Source: Marinobacter changyiensis | GTDB taxonomy: Bacteria; Pseudomonadota; Gammaproteobacteria; Pseudomonadales; Oleiphilaceae | Assembly: GCF_009193265.1 (NCBI RefSeq) | Contig: NZ_VZZZ01000007.1 | Coordinates: 1-64,000, forward strand | Length of the DNA: 64,000 nucleotides | Direction: 5' to 3' | In this document: one piece after another, positions 20,101-28,446 of the stretch | How the letters are laid out: every line of letters starts with the position of its first letter | How positions within the stretch are numbered: position 1 is the first letter of the stretch | Program-made: the position numbers and the translations under genes | The notes under the pieces: generated by a model | Databases searched by the model: none | Seen by the model: the letters and a program-made list of their open reading frames with translations, nothing else | Told to the model about the DNA's origin: nothing

Positions 20101-20779
20101 CGTCAAGCTTTCTTTTAAAATAGAAGCCGCCGATGCCGCTGACCCCTGAAGGATTTGCATCGCCAATGACATAACCGACGAGATCGACCGGAGTACCGGA
20201 CGGACATATATTTCCATTGGATTCGAGCCTGAAGGCACCGTTGATACAGACCGTCTCCTGCCGAAAACGGGTATCCATGATTGCGCGATAGTTGTCGGCT
20301 AAATTCACTTTCTCGGAGCGGTTTTCTAGGGTCAGTGGATCAGTCAGTGGATCAGCCGAAACAATTTCAACATCATACCCATCTACCGGTGCTTCAAGAT
20401 AATCTGAGGGCGGAAAAGGCGTGCCATCAGGCATTAGAGGCGGCGCGTACGTCACATCCGGATCATAGTAGATTTGATTGGTGTCTGGGGAAACGGCAGC
20501 TTTATTACCGACGATGGGGACGTAGCAGGTCAGAACACCCGCGTAAATGCCACCCGGACACGGTGAACCCTCACCGGAGATGCGGCTACCCAATTCATCC
20601 GGCAGGAAGCCCAGCGTCATCGAGACCGAGTCATCGAGGATGAACAGAATGTTCGGTTCCGCCGTGTTGCTCACAAAAAGCGGCGATTGAGAGACTTCAA
20701 CCGCTGCCACCTGCCCAGTCGACAGGGAAAGGCAGAACCCCAAAAAAAACGCCGCAATCTTCGATTTGCCAGGGCTCAT
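17132..20779 (-). CDS. pilY1: Type IV pilus tip adhesin / assembly factor PilY1
   Basis: Large exported pilus-tip protein that promotes pilus extension, adhesion and surface sensing. I choose the ATG at 20779 because GGGAG lies at the right distance and the protein then begins MSPGKSKIAAFFLGFCLSLS, a good signal peptide. Upstream ATGs reach back into pilX. The N-terminal half has a von Willebrand A-like start with a MIDAS-type LDDSVSM near residue 50. The C-terminal half is the PilY1 beta-propeller, with quinoprotein-like blades and an EF-hand-like calcium loop DSDGDRIVD near residue 943. About 1215 residues is within the family range. It follows pilX by 19 bases. Confidence 0.94.
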   Translation of the reverse strand: MSPGKSKIAAFFLGFCLSLSTGQVAAVEVSQSPLFVSNTAEPNILFILDDSVSMTLGFLPDELGSRISGEGSPCPGGIYAGVLTCYVPIVGNKAAVSPDTNQIYYDPDVTYAPPLMPDGTPFPPSDYLEAPVDGYDVEIVSADPLTDPLTLENRSEKVNLADNYRAIMDTRFRQETVCINGAFRLESNGNICPSGTPVDLVGYVIGDANPSGVSGIGGFYFKRKLDGIPDGVDCAATFPDDACFERVSIGAAEETNFANWFSYYRNRQLLSRAGITEAFFDQSENLRLGYGALNSSGTLIDGVQPFVGASKTDFFSWLQGAEVIEGADAIESTPLRKALQDAGDYFSRTPNTVGNNPWRTNPESGENPEYLECRQSFAVLMTDGDWNGSSLTDVGNSDGVSGVSINGPSGRSYQYGPSDPFQDGVPGTLADVAMAYWKNDLQPEIANRVPASARNPAFWQHMTTYGVGFGVIGLIDPDVAFDAIANPDGWAGWPDPTPSSKIDDLLHASVNSRGGFFSASDPTTFGDRLNETIGQITEAVGSASGITFDTATLEQDSLLFSARFDSRYWDGDLDARPLIFNPGDDEPTIGAPEWSAADKLDARDYTSRFIATYNGAAGVPFLWDSLTDTQKADLSFGEAPQSDAALALGTARLAFLRGKRFEEGGDFRVRGSRLGDIVHSTPVRVSDPASGWPDTDLFGELNNRYSDFRAANVGRTPVIYVGANDGMLHGFKATVDGGDELMAYVPGSVYSDTASQGLHQLTSTGYIHKYYVDLSPLVSDVFTKGRTADGTITSAQDWRTVLFGGLRAGGRGVFALDITDPTKFNETSAGQLALWEFTADPSDAVNPSQELIDSDALRKNLGQSIQPPQVALADWGNGDYRWTAFVANGYNAKDNDGNDIDSTGFFMIDIEGGIGSPWLVGDNFEYIQFSSAGGGLSPLTLYDSDGDRIVDRIYAGDTAGRMWVAEGDNTGWASSYRSSGIDSPLFTAPLVGDPAISQAITSAPIVIPNAGQKPAGNSPDTYVIFGTGKYLGLGDISDNRQQAVYAVRDLGAGGRTVDNLAQRSLREVQNFEGGDLDVLLSEADSASNATSDNLGWYVNLFEAGERVTLAPQVRGRYIFVTSIIPSANPCVAGGESRLMAFGLDGLTPDKAVFLSALGPVSAFKKIDGIANDPAFLGDFLFTPTSGGGEPDVEGVDVGNVSDNLGRQGWQELIED

Positions 20780-20798
20780 AGCCATGTCTCCCATAACT

Positions 20799-21332
20799 TT
20801 AAATCTGCTTGGTGAAATACACTTCAATTATTCGACGGGCCCTTCCCGAAGGGCCTTCCGCCCTCGCGACTACCCTGAAGGCGTGAATGTTGGCCGCGCC
20901 ACTCTCGTGGTTGTAGCCCCCGATAACTCCGTCGGCAAGCTGGTCTTCGGCAAAGCCCAGGCCCTGATACTCGACAAAATACACGGGCGTCACTCCTCCT
21001 ATCGGATTGCCACTTTTCACCTTCTCAGAAGTCCAGGTCGTTTCATCGTAGGGGCTGGGCGCGCGCTTAGTCTCGTCCCGAAGATCGTACAGGCCGCCAG
21101 TGCTATCAAAATCCGAAAATGTGAGCACATTATCCTTAACCCATAACTCTCCCACTCGGGCTCCGTCTTCCGCCGCCTCCAGGGCGGATATACCCTCGGA
21201 CTGGGCGCCCGCCATTCGTTCCTGCATCACGCTGCCCTGCATGCCGGATATTGCCAGAATGGTCAGCACCAAAAGAATAATCAGTGAAATAAACAGAACC
21301 GCACCGTGTTGCCTGGATCTCATCGCAATCAT
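20799..21332 (-). CDS. pilX: Type IV pilus minor pilin PilX
   Basis: Minor pilin that, with PilV, PilW, FimU and PilE, primes pilus assembly and carries PilY1. The start at 21332 is preferred: TAGGAGAG lies eight bases upstream and it falls just after the pilW stop, whereas the longer frame runs into pilW. The prepilin-type N-terminus is MIAMRSRQHG/AVLFISLIILLV, lacking the usual Glu5, as is typical of PilX. A region of about 140 residues follows the membrane helix. Spacing to pilW and pilY1 is about 20 bases each, consistent with one operon. Confidence 0.88.
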   Translation of the reverse strand: MIAMRSRQHGAVLFISLIILLVLTILAISGMQGSVMQERMAGAQSEGISALEAAEDGARVGELWVKDNVLTFSDFDSTGGLYDLRDETKRAPSPYDETTWTSEKVKSGNPIGGVTPVYFVEYQGLGFAEDQLADGVIGGYNHESGAANIHAFRVVARAEGPSGRARRIIEVYFTKQI

Positions 21333-21352
21333 CAAAGTTTCTCTCCTACCCG

Positions 21353-22411
21353 TCACTGCAAACGGCTTCTGATTCCGGTGGTAATGCTGAATTCCCTGTA
21401 CAGGCGACGGTCTGGCATCGTTAGTAATGCTGCAGGAGCCGTACCCGTGCAGCTGAACCAACTCGGGAAACAGAATGACTGAGGTACATCGACGACGTTA
21501 TCCTGGGGTGATCGGGTCAGTATACTGAGCTGCAAAGCAATTACGTCCTCCTCACTGGCAATCCCCGCCCATGACGTCGCCCAACTCCCAACGACCGAAT
21601 CCTCAGGCGGGTCCTCGCCAGCTCTGACTCCTAAGCGCACCCGCATGTCATAGACCTCTCCCACCAATTCCTCGGCGCCTGCGAGATTGCCGACGATTTC
21701 TCCGGAGGCGGCCGAGACGACCATCGGATTCAGCGTAAGGGACCGATACCCCGCATTTTCACGGACGTAGAAAGCGTTTCTCTGGGGGCGAAACACCGTT
21801 GCGCCCGAGGGGTATTCACTCTGCGTCTGGGTGGCGTTTCCGGGCACGGTTGAACCGCCGGTATTCGCAACAATGGCGTTATCTTGCACCTGTGTTGCCT
21901 GAAATATGTCCCCGAAACGACAATCGCTGATTAACAAAATATCCCCTTCATCGACATAATCCTGGGGATTCACCCCGGTAAAGATTGTCGCGCTATTAAC
22001 TGGGGTCTGATCGGTGGTACGCAACGCCGCATTGGTATTCACACCGCCAAGAAACAGGACATCTGAACCCTCTACCGCGCCCCAGACATTGCCTGCCGCT
22101 ACATTAAATTCGACGTCAATCCCGGTGGTAAAACTGTCAAGGTCAACCGAACCGGCTTTAAGCATGATGTTGATTCTCACCTGGTTCGTACAGCCAAAGT
22201 AGGCCGCATTCCTGATCACTCGGGCCATAATATCCGATGCCAGGCGACCAGATTCCTGCACTCTGGCACTGGACTCATTCACTCGTGACGTCTGGCTGTT
22301 ACTGGTGAATATCTGCACCAGTCCCGCGGTCAGCAGTGACGCCAGCAGAAGAGCGATCATCAACTCTACGATAGACAATCCGCGCTGCTTTTTATCAATC
22401 GTGATGCTCAT
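21353..22411 (-). CDS. pilW: Type IV pilus minor pilin PilW
   Basis: Minor pilin of the priming complex. The class III prepilin motif KKQRG/LSIVELMIALLLAS, with Glu at +5, is at residues about 8-25, followed by QIFTSNSQTSRVNESSARVQESGRLA, characteristic of PilW. The 352 residues are typical and make it the largest non-PilY1 member of the cluster. A cysteine pair near the C-terminus (SFCFPSWFSC) may form a disulfide. Its ATG overlaps the pilV stop by 4 bases, giving translational coupling. Confidence 0.92.
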   Translation of the reverse strand: MSITIDKKQRGLSIVELMIALLLASLLTAGLVQIFTSNSQTSRVNESSARVQESGRLASDIMARVIRNAAYFGCTNQVRINIMLKAGSVDLDSFTTGIDVEFNVAAGNVWGAVEGSDVLFLGGVNTNAALRTTDQTPVNSATIFTGVNPQDYVDEGDILLISDCRFGDIFQATQVQDNAIVANTGGSTVPGNATQTQSEYPSGATVFRPQRNAFYVRENAGYRSLTLNPMVVSAASGEIVGNLAGAEELVGEVYDMRVRLGVRAGEDPPEDSVVGSWATSWAGIASEEDVIALQLSILTRSPQDNVVDVPQSFCFPSWFSCTGTAPAALLTMPDRRLYREFSITTGIRSRLQ

Positions 22412-22830
22412 AAAGGCGCCACCGTTGCCTCAACTACCAGAGATCTGGTTTGGGTGCCGCCAGACTCTTGGGAAACCGGCACCCTCTCTTCCCAGGTCAC
22501 CTTAATAGTTGCAAGAGATCCGTCAAAAGTAATTTGGACCGTCGAATCATCTCCCAAACTGGTCTTGACCTTCTTTTCAAGTTCAGTCACATCACCGGCC
22601 GAAAGCGGACTTCCTCCATTCAATCTAAGACGCTCCGCAAGATCCTGAACATGCAGGTTTGCTTTTGTCTGTAAAAATGAGTTGTTAGTTTGTTGTAACG
22701 AGACCACTTGCACTCCAGCTACGCCTAGAAGCCCGATCGCCAGGATGACTACAGCGATCAAAACCTCAATCAGAGTGAATCCCCGTTGCTTCCCGGAAAG
22801 CGTTAGACCGAAACGATTCTTGACTGTCAT
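22408..22830 (-). CDS. pilV: Type IV pilus minor pilin PilV
   Basis: Minor pilin. The prepilin site is GKQRG/FTLIEVLIAVVILAIGL, followed by LLGVAGVQVVSLQQTNNS, a hallmark of PilV. The ATG at 22830 lies five bases after the fimU stop; a GTG at 22845 with GGAG upstream is the alternative and would overlap fimU. The mature protein is about 125 residues with a short C-terminal beta region ending VVEATVAPL. It overlaps pilW by 4 bases. By eye this gene and fimU are AT-richer than the flanking housekeeping genes. Confidence 0.9.
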   Translation of the reverse strand: MTVKNRFGLTLSGKQRGFTLIEVLIAVVILAIGLLGVAGVQVVSLQQTNNSFLQTKANLHVQDLAERLRLNGGSPLSAGDVTELEKKVKTSLGDDSTVQITFDGSLATIKVTWEERVPVSQESGGTQTRSLVVEATVAPL

Positions 22831-22835
22831 CTTTC

Positions 22836-23303
22836 TCACGGGCACACAACTCCGTCACTGACAACCCTGACTTGCCCTCCGAGCGAAACTTTCACTTCGC
22901 GGCCCTCTGGAGCGGAATTACAAACTTTTAAAGCCACACTGGAATCTGCCAATCCGTTGCCCCGAAAACGAAAAGCGCCGATATTGCTAATAGATATACT
23001 TGGTTCTGCCTGAGAGGTAACTCGAAGCTGATCTGCTCCGACAGCAACTTCAACGCCGTTTTCATAAGCCGCGATGCCGCCTTCTGTTCTTGGAGAAACG
23101 GTTACACTCTTTCCATGCCGGATCGCTTCGCTTCGAGCAAAGGTCACCACTCCAACCAGATCATTCGTTGCTGCTGTCAGCCGGTTACTTTCAACAAGCC
23201 GATTAAAGGAGGGAACTGCAACAGTGGCAACAATTGCTATGAGCACCACCACAATCATCAACTCAATTAACGTAAAACCCGAACTTCTGTTTCGATAAGA
23301 CAT
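22836..23303 (-). CDS. fimU: Type IV pilus minor pilin FimU (GspH/FimT family)
   Basis: First gene of the minor-pilin operon. The prepilin site is NRSSG/FTLIELMIVVVLIAIVA, followed by VPSFNRLVESNRLTAATNDL, the classic FimT/FimU helix. The GspH-type beta domain has a cysteine pair (KVCNS ... DGVVCP). The length of 155 residues is normal. In P. aeruginosa FimU joins the V/W/X subcomplex to PilE and PilA. No strong promoter was identified in the 312-base gap upstream, which holds the long hairpin near ispH. The paralogue fimT lies at the other end of the block on the opposite strand. Confidence 0.9.
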   Translation of the reverse strand: MSYRNRSSGFTLIELMIVVVLIAIVATVAVPSFNRLVESNRLTAATNDLVGVVTFARSEAIRHGKSVTVSPRTEGGIAAYENGVEVAVGADQLRVTSQAEPSISISNIGAFRFRGNGLADSSVALKVCNSAPEGREVKVSLGGQVRVVSDGVVCP

Positions 23304-23483
23304 AGACCACTTCCATTCTGACTTACACGGAGATTAAACAACGTCCATCTTGGGTGCCATGGGCGACACGACGAACGGTGCCAGTCGGCGGATAACCGGT
23401 AGGATAATCGGGATTTTTGTGAGCAGGATCAGGTTTTTGTGCAGGTTGCGCTAGAGAACTATTGGCTTACTGATGAGAAACAA

Positions 23484-23589
23484 AGTAAGCGGACAGGTCT
23501 TTCCAAAACCGTACGGAGCCATGGATGGCGGAGGACGAGCGTACAGGGAAGTATTTACAGCGTGTTTTGGAAAGACCTCTCCGCTTACT
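23484..23589. repeat. Long-armed palindromic element between ispH and fimU
   Basis: Two 26-bp arms (23484-23509 and 23564-23589) are inverted complements with 25 of 26 matches, separated by 54 bases. The centre holds a further small palindrome (GCCATggATGGC, 23518-23529) and a GTACG/CGTAC pair. No gene lies in it. Downstream of ispH on the minus strand the second arm runs into a T-rich tract (CTTACTTTGTTTCTC), so it may act as a terminator. The compact nested palindromes resemble a REP- or BIME-like intergenic element. No second copy was seen in this window. The rest of the 23304-23615 gap shows nothing definite. Confidence 0.8.
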
Positions 23590-23615
23590 AACGCACGGAT
23601 TAGTAACAAGGAAAG

Positions 23616-24569
23616 TCAGGAAACTTCCACTGCATCGATACGAAGTTCCTTCGGCATGGAGAAAACAATGTTCTCCTCACGGCCCGGGATTTCAGCTGGA
23701 GCTTCGCCGCCCAGTTCTCGCAAGCGGTTGATGACGTCATTGACCAGGACTTCCGGAGCGGAGGCGCCGGCGGTCACGCCTATCGCCTGCTTGCCTTCAA
23801 GCCAGGCCGGATCGATCTGGCCGGCCTCGTCAATCAGGTAAGCCGGTGTGCCCATGCGTTCGGCCAGTTCACGCAAACGGTTTGAATTGGAACTGTTGGG
23901 TGAGCCGACCACCAGCATCAGGTCACAATCACCGGCCAGTTGCTTGACGGCATCCTGGCGGTTCTGGGTAGCGTAGCAGATATCATCCTTACGAGGCCCC
24001 TGAATCTCAGGGAACCTGGCGCGCAGGGCGTCGATCACCTTTGCGGTATCGTCCATGGAAAGGGTGGTCTGGGTGACATAGGCCAGTTTGGACGGGTTCT
24101 TGACCACCAGGGTCTCGACATCCTTTTCGTCTTCCACCAGATAGATATCACCGCCTTTGCCATGGTCATACTGCCCCATGGTGCCTTCCACTTCCGGGTG
24201 GCCCTGATGGCCGATCAGGATGCATTCGTGGCCGTCACGGCTGTATCGCATGACTTCCATATGTACTTTGGTGACCAGCGGACAGGTAGCGTCAAAAACC
24301 TTCAGGCCACGACAGGCAGCTTCTTTTTGCACGGCCTGGGAGACCCCGTGGGCGCTGAAGATCACCAGATGGTCGTCCGGTACTTCGTGCAATTCATCGA
24401 CAAATACCGCACCCCGGTCACGGAGGTTGCTCACCACAAACTTGTTATGGACCACTTCGTGGCGCACATAGATCGGTGCTCCGAACACGTCGAGGGCGCG
24501 ATTGACGATTTCGATGGCGCGGTCAACACCGGCACAGAAGCCGCGGGGATTGGCGAGTCGGATTTGCAT
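23616..24569 (-). CDS. ispH: 4-hydroxy-3-methylbut-2-enyl diphosphate reductase
   Basis: [4Fe-4S] enzyme that performs the last step of the MEP isoprenoid pathway, giving IPP and DMAPP. The family start [19 protein letters not shown] sets the start at 24569; the open frame continues upstream to 24632 without family similarity. The three cluster cysteines are in GFCAGV, DATCPLV and DICYAT. The catalytic TxHGxE-type region and [10 protein letters not shown] are present. The 317 residues are normal. It lies 22 bases after fkpB, the end of the ileS-lspA-fkpB-ispH run conserved in many gammaproteobacteria. Confidence 0.97.
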   Translation of the reverse strand: MQIRLANPRGFCAGVDRAIEIVNRALDVFGAPIYVRHEVVHNKFVVSNLRDRGAVFVDELHEVPDDHLVIFSAHGVSQAVQKEAACRGLKVFDATCPLVTKVHMEVMRYSRDGHECILIGHQGHPEVEGTMGQYDHGKGGDIYLVEDEKDVETLVVKNPSKLAYVTQTTLSMDDTAKVIDALRARFPEIQGPRKDDICYATQNRQDAVKQLAGDCDLMLVVGSPNSSNSNRLRELAERMGTPAYLIDEAGQIDPAWLEGKQAIGVTAGASAPEVLVNDVINRLRELGGEAPAEIPGREENIVFSMPKELRIDAVEVS

Positions 24570-24591
24570 GGCAGACGCTGCTCTTTGGTGG

Positions 24592-25044
24592 TCAGTGGGC
24601 GGCCTGGGCCGGCTCCACGTCAATGATTTCAACTTCGAATACCAGTGTACGCCCGGCCAGCGGATGATTAAAGTCGATGGTTACCTGGTCCCCTTCCACA
24701 TGCTGCACCACGCCCGGCAACTCCTGCTGCCGGGCATCGGCGAACGAAATCATTACGCCGGGGTCCAGCACCATGTCGGCGCTGAAATCCGAGCGTTTGA
24801 ACATCTGCACGTTGCTCGGGTTGTGCTGACCGAAGGCTTTTTCCGGGGGCACATTATACGTTGCCGTTTCACCCGCCTTCATGCCCAACAGATAGGCCTC
24901 GAAATTCTCTGGCAGGTTGTCATCGCCGATTTCCAGCGTTGCCGGCTGCTTGCCAAACGTCGTATCAATGACTTCGCCATCGGTAAATTTGAGTGCGAAG
25001 TTCAGGGTAATCCGGGTGCCCGTGTCTATCGGTAATTCGTTCAT
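24592..25044 (-). CDS. fkpB: FKBP-type peptidyl-prolyl cis-trans isomerase (SlpA/FkpB)
   Basis: Ribosome-associated or cytoplasmic prolyl isomerase and chaperone of the SlyD-like FKBP group. The FKBP core starts at [20 protein letters not shown], and the insert-in-flap domain is in about residues 70-125. The motif [17 protein letters not shown] near the end is characteristic of SlyD/SlpA. The absence of a C-terminal His/Cys metal tail argues for SlpA rather than SlyD. Its start overlaps the lspA stop by one base (TGATG), so it is coupled to lspA. Confidence 0.93.
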   Translation of the reverse strand: MNELPIDTGTRITLNFALKFTDGEVIDTTFGKQPATLEIGDDNLPENFEAYLLGMKAGETATYNVPPEKAFGQHNPSNVQMFKRSDFSADMVLDPGVMISFADARQQELPGVVQHVEGDQVTIDFNHPLAGRTLVFEVEIIDVEPAQAAH

Positions 25045-25568
25045 CAGGCCGCATCTCCTCGGTCGTCGCTGCTGGATGGGTTGCGGAACATATCAATAAT
25101 CAACATGACGGCGCCGATCGAAATAGCCGTGTCGGCGACATTAAACGCCGGAAAATGATAGCCGCCCCAGTAAAAGTGCAGAAAATCGACCACATAACCG
25201 TGCACAATCCGGTCATAGACATTGCCCAATGCACCTCCCAGGATCAATACGATAGCGATGGCCATCCAGGTCTCATGCTGGCGTAAGGTGCTGAGCCAAC
25301 GCACCAGCACCCCGCTGACGCCCAGCGCCAGGATCACGAAGAACCAGCGTTGCCAGCCGTCTGCCCCGGCCAGAAAGCTGAAGGCAGCGCCCGTGTTGTG
25401 AAGCAATGTCAGGTTGAACAAAGGCATCACCGGCACTGGCTGGCCATAACTCAGCCAGGCCGTGGCCATGGCCTTGGTGCCTAAATCGATTACGATCACC
25501 AACACCGCCAGCCAGAGCCAGCGAAGCATGGCCTTGGGTCGCGCACTATCCGCCATCACCTGCTCCAT
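25044..25568 (-). CDS. lspA: Lipoprotein signal peptidase (signal peptidase II)
   Basis: Inner-membrane aspartyl protease that removes the signal peptide from prolipoproteins such as BamD and PilP encoded here. Four hydrophobic segments are visible. The two catalytic aspartates are in GNVYDRIVHGYVVDFL and FNVADTAIS, and the N-terminal NLTLLHNTGAAFSF motif is present. The 174 residues are normal, with a short basic N-terminus. Its start overlaps the ileS stop by one base and its stop overlaps fkpB, so the trio is tightly coupled. Confidence 0.97.
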   Translation of the reverse strand: MEQVMADSARPKAMLRWLWLAVLVIVIDLGTKAMATAWLSYGQPVPVMPLFNLTLLHNTGAAFSFLAGADGWQRWFFVILALGVSGVLVRWLSTLRQHETWMAIAIVLILGGALGNVYDRIVHGYVVDFLHFYWGGYHFPAFNVADTAISIGAVMLIIDMFRNPSSSDDRGDAA

Positions 25569-28387
25569 CAGGCAAACGCCCGGGTTTCACCCTGGCCTTC
25601 GACGTTGTCCACGCACCGCCCGCACAGGTCGGGATAGGCGGCGTGGCTACCCACATCGGCCCGGTGATGCCAGCAGCGTTCACATTTGGTGTGCTGTGAT
25701 GGCACAACTTTCACCTGCAAACCCTTATGGCTGGTGGTTTCCGCGCAGACAGCCTCGGACAATGGCCGCACCGTTGCTTCGGAGGTAATCAGAACAAAGC
25801 GCAGTTCATTACCGAGGCGGCTGAGATCCGCTGCCAGGTCATCCTCGCAATACAGTGTCACCTCGGAGGTCAGCGCACCTTTGATTTCACCTCGCCCCCG
25901 TGCCTCTTCGAGGCACTTGTTGACTGCTTCCTTGACGCTGTAGAGCTCGCTCCAGTATTGGCGCCCGAGTTCCGCATCGTCCGGCATCGCCGTCAGACCT
26001 TCGTACCAGGTTTCAAGGAACACGCTCTTACTGCGCTCGCCCGGCAGGTGTTGCCAGATCTCATCAGCGGTAAAACTCAGAATCGGCGCTATCCAGCGCA
26101 CCAGAGCCTCTGCCACATGGAACAAAGCGGTCTGGCAGGATCGCCGGGCCAGGCTGTCGGCCTGAGTGGTGTATTGGCGATCCTTGATGATGTCCAGGTA
26201 AAAGCCGCCGAGGGTGGCTTCGCAGAAGTTGTAAACCTTCTGGTAAATCTTGATGAAGGCGTAGTTCTGATAATCCTCATTGAGCTCGCGCTGCAGCACC
26301 AATGCCCGGTCCACCATCCAGCGATCCAGCGCCAGCATATCGCCGGGGGCAACCGTATGGCTGGCGGGATCAAAGCCGGTCAGATTGCTGAGCAGGAAAC
26401 GCGAGGTGTTGCGAATGCGACGGTAGCCGTCCGCGGTCTGCCGCAGAATGTCCTTGGAGACGGTCATTTCGCCGCTGTAATCGGTCGCAGCCACCCACAA
26501 CCGCAGAATGTCGGCACCCAGCTCGTTCATCACTTCCTGGGGCGCGATGACGTTGCCCACCGACTTGGACATCTTGTGGCCCTTGCCATCGACGGTGAAG
26601 CCGTGGGTCAGCACCTGTTTGTAGGGCGCCACACCATTAATCGCGATAGAGGTTTTCAGGGATGACTGGAACCAGCCCCGGTGCTGATCCGATCCTTCCA
26701 GATACATGTCCGCCGGAAACTGGCCCAGCTCCGGGCGCTTGCGAAGTACAGAAGCGTGGGTGACACCGGAATCAAACCACACATCCAGCGTATCCGTTAC
26801 CTTCTCATACTGATCCGCATCCTTGCCCAACAGGCTGGCGGCGTCCAGATCGTACCAGGCGTCAATACCGCCCTCCTCGACCTGAACGGCCACGGCCTCG
26901 ATCAGGTTCAGAGTGTTCGGGTGCAACTCCAGGGTCTCTTTATGGACGAACAGGGTGATCGGCACGCCCCAGGTACGCTGACGGGAAATACACCAGTCCG
27001 GCGACTGCTCGAACATGGCTTCAATGCGGTTCTGGCCCCAGCCGGGCACCCAACGCACGCCCTTGATCGCTTCCAGCGCATCACGGCGCAGGTGCTTCTT
27101 GTCCATACTGATGAACCACTGCGGCGTAGCGCGGTAGATCAGCGGTGTCTTGGTGCGCCAGCAATGGGGGTAACTGTGACGGAACTTCTCGGCCCGCACC
27201 AGTTTGCCTTCACGGGTCAGGGCGTCACAAACCGGGCCATCAGTCTTGTAGACATGAATCCCGGCAAACTCGCCGGCAGCGGAGGTGTAGGTGCCATCGG
27301 CCTGAACCAGGTTCAGAGTGCCGATGCCGTATTCCTTACCCACCACAAAATCTTCCACACCATGGTCAGGCGCGGTGTGAACCGCCCCGGTACCGGCCTC
27401 GGTAGACACGTGATCTCCCAGGACCACCGGCACCTGCTTGTCATAAATCGGATGTTGCAGCAGCACGTGTTCCAGCGCGCGCCCCTTGCAGGTGGCCAGC
27501 ACGTCGGCGCCCTCTACCCCCCAGCGGGTCATGATCTCATCCACCATATCGGCGGCCAGCACCATGCGTTCAGGGCCGTTGCCGACGTCCACCTGAACCA
27601 GCGCGTAATCAAGCTCGGCATGGAGCGCGACCGCCTGATTGGCCGGAATGGTCCAGGGGGTAGTGGTCCAGATAACGACCGAAATGTCACCTTCACCGGC
27701 ATTGGTGCTGAACAGCGCCTGCACCTTCTTCTGGTCCACCGCGGTAAAGCGCACATCAATCTGGGTCGAGGTCTTGTCCTGGTATTCAACTTCCGCTTCT
27801 GCCAGTGCGGACTGCCCGACCACGCTCCAGTAAACCGGTTTGAAACCACGGACCAGATGGCCGTTTTCCGCAATCTGGCCGAGCGCCCGGATGGTATCGG
27901 CTTCAATCTTGGGGTCCATGGTGAGGTAGGGCTTTTCCCACTCACCCATCACACCAAGACGGATAAAGTCCTCTTTCTGACCGGCGATCTGCCTGGTGGC
28001 GTAATCACGACAGGCCTGGCGAAAGGTCTTGAAATCGACCTTGACGCCGGCTTTACCGATTTCCTGCTCAACCTTGTGCTCGATGGGCAACCCATGGCAG
28101 TCCCAGCCCGGCACATAAGGCGCGTCAAAGCCCATGAAGCCACGGGATTTGACGATCATGTCCTTGAGAATCTTGTTGACCGCATGACCGATATGAATGC
28201 TGCCGTTGGCGTAAGGAGGGCCATCGTGCAGGATAAACTTCTCCCGACCAGCGCGAGCTTTGCGCAAACTGTGATACAGGTCGATCTCCTGCCAGTGCCT
28301 GAGCATATCCGGTTCGCGCTTGGCAAGATTACCGCGCATGGGGAAGGCGGTATCTGGCAAATTCAGGGTGTGCTTATAGTCGCTCAT
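25568..28387 (-). CDS. ileS: Isoleucyl-tRNA synthetase
   Basis: Class I aminoacyl-tRNA synthetase charging tRNA-Ile, with an editing domain that hydrolyses Val-tRNA. The HIGH signature is [12 protein letters not shown] near residue 60 and the KMSKS loop is HKMSKSVGN near residue 605. The editing domain, with [15 protein letters not shown], lies between them. The C-terminal zinc site has four cysteines (CERCWHHR ... CGRC). The 939 residues match bacterial IleS type 1, the mupirocin-sensitive group. It is 59 bases after ribF and heads ileS-lspA-fkpB-ispH. Confidence 0.98.
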   Translation of the reverse strand: MSDYKHTLNLPDTAFPMRGNLAKREPDMLRHWQEIDLYHSLRKARAGREKFILHDGPPYANGSIHIGHAVNKILKDMIVKSRGFMGFDAPYVPGWDCHGLPIEHKVEQEIGKAGVKVDFKTFRQACRDYATRQIAGQKEDFIRLGVMGEWEKPYLTMDPKIEADTIRALGQIAENGHLVRGFKPVYWSVVGQSALAEAEVEYQDKTSTQIDVRFTAVDQKKVQALFSTNAGEGDISVVIWTTTPWTIPANQAVALHAELDYALVQVDVGNGPERMVLAADMVDEIMTRWGVEGADVLATCKGRALEHVLLQHPIYDKQVPVVLGDHVSTEAGTGAVHTAPDHGVEDFVVGKEYGIGTLNLVQADGTYTSAAGEFAGIHVYKTDGPVCDALTREGKLVRAEKFRHSYPHCWRTKTPLIYRATPQWFISMDKKHLRRDALEAIKGVRWVPGWGQNRIEAMFEQSPDWCISRQRTWGVPITLFVHKETLELHPNTLNLIEAVAVQVEEGGIDAWYDLDAASLLGKDADQYEKVTDTLDVWFDSGVTHASVLRKRPELGQFPADMYLEGSDQHRGWFQSSLKTSIAINGVAPYKQVLTHGFTVDGKGHKMSKSVGNVIAPQEVMNELGADILRLWVAATDYSGEMTVSKDILRQTADGYRRIRNTSRFLLSNLTGFDPASHTVAPGDMLALDRWMVDRALVLQRELNEDYQNYAFIKIYQKVYNFCEATLGGFYLDIIKDRQYTTQADSLARRSCQTALFHVAEALVRWIAPILSFTADEIWQHLPGERSKSVFLETWYEGLTAMPDDAELGRQYWSELYSVKEAVNKCLEEARGRGEIKGALTSEVTLYCEDDLAADLSRLGNELRFVLITSEATVRPLSEAVCAETTSHKGLQVKVVPSQHTKCERCWHHRADVGSHAAYPDLCGRCVDNVEGQGETRAFA

Positions 28388-28446
28388 GGGTCTCTGTGAG
28401 TGCTCTGTCGTCGGTCAGTTGTGGGTAGCGATCGGCTCAATGCGGG

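Noticed and set aside
23304-23483. TGGCACC stretches on the minus strand before fimU as sigma-54 sites
   Set aside because: The GG-N10-GC spacing does not hold at either copy.
26681-28399. Long open frame on plus opposite ileS (over 570 codons)
   Set aside because: It is fully antisense to a clear ileS, shows no domain motif, and follows the codon-bias shadow common in GC-rich genes.
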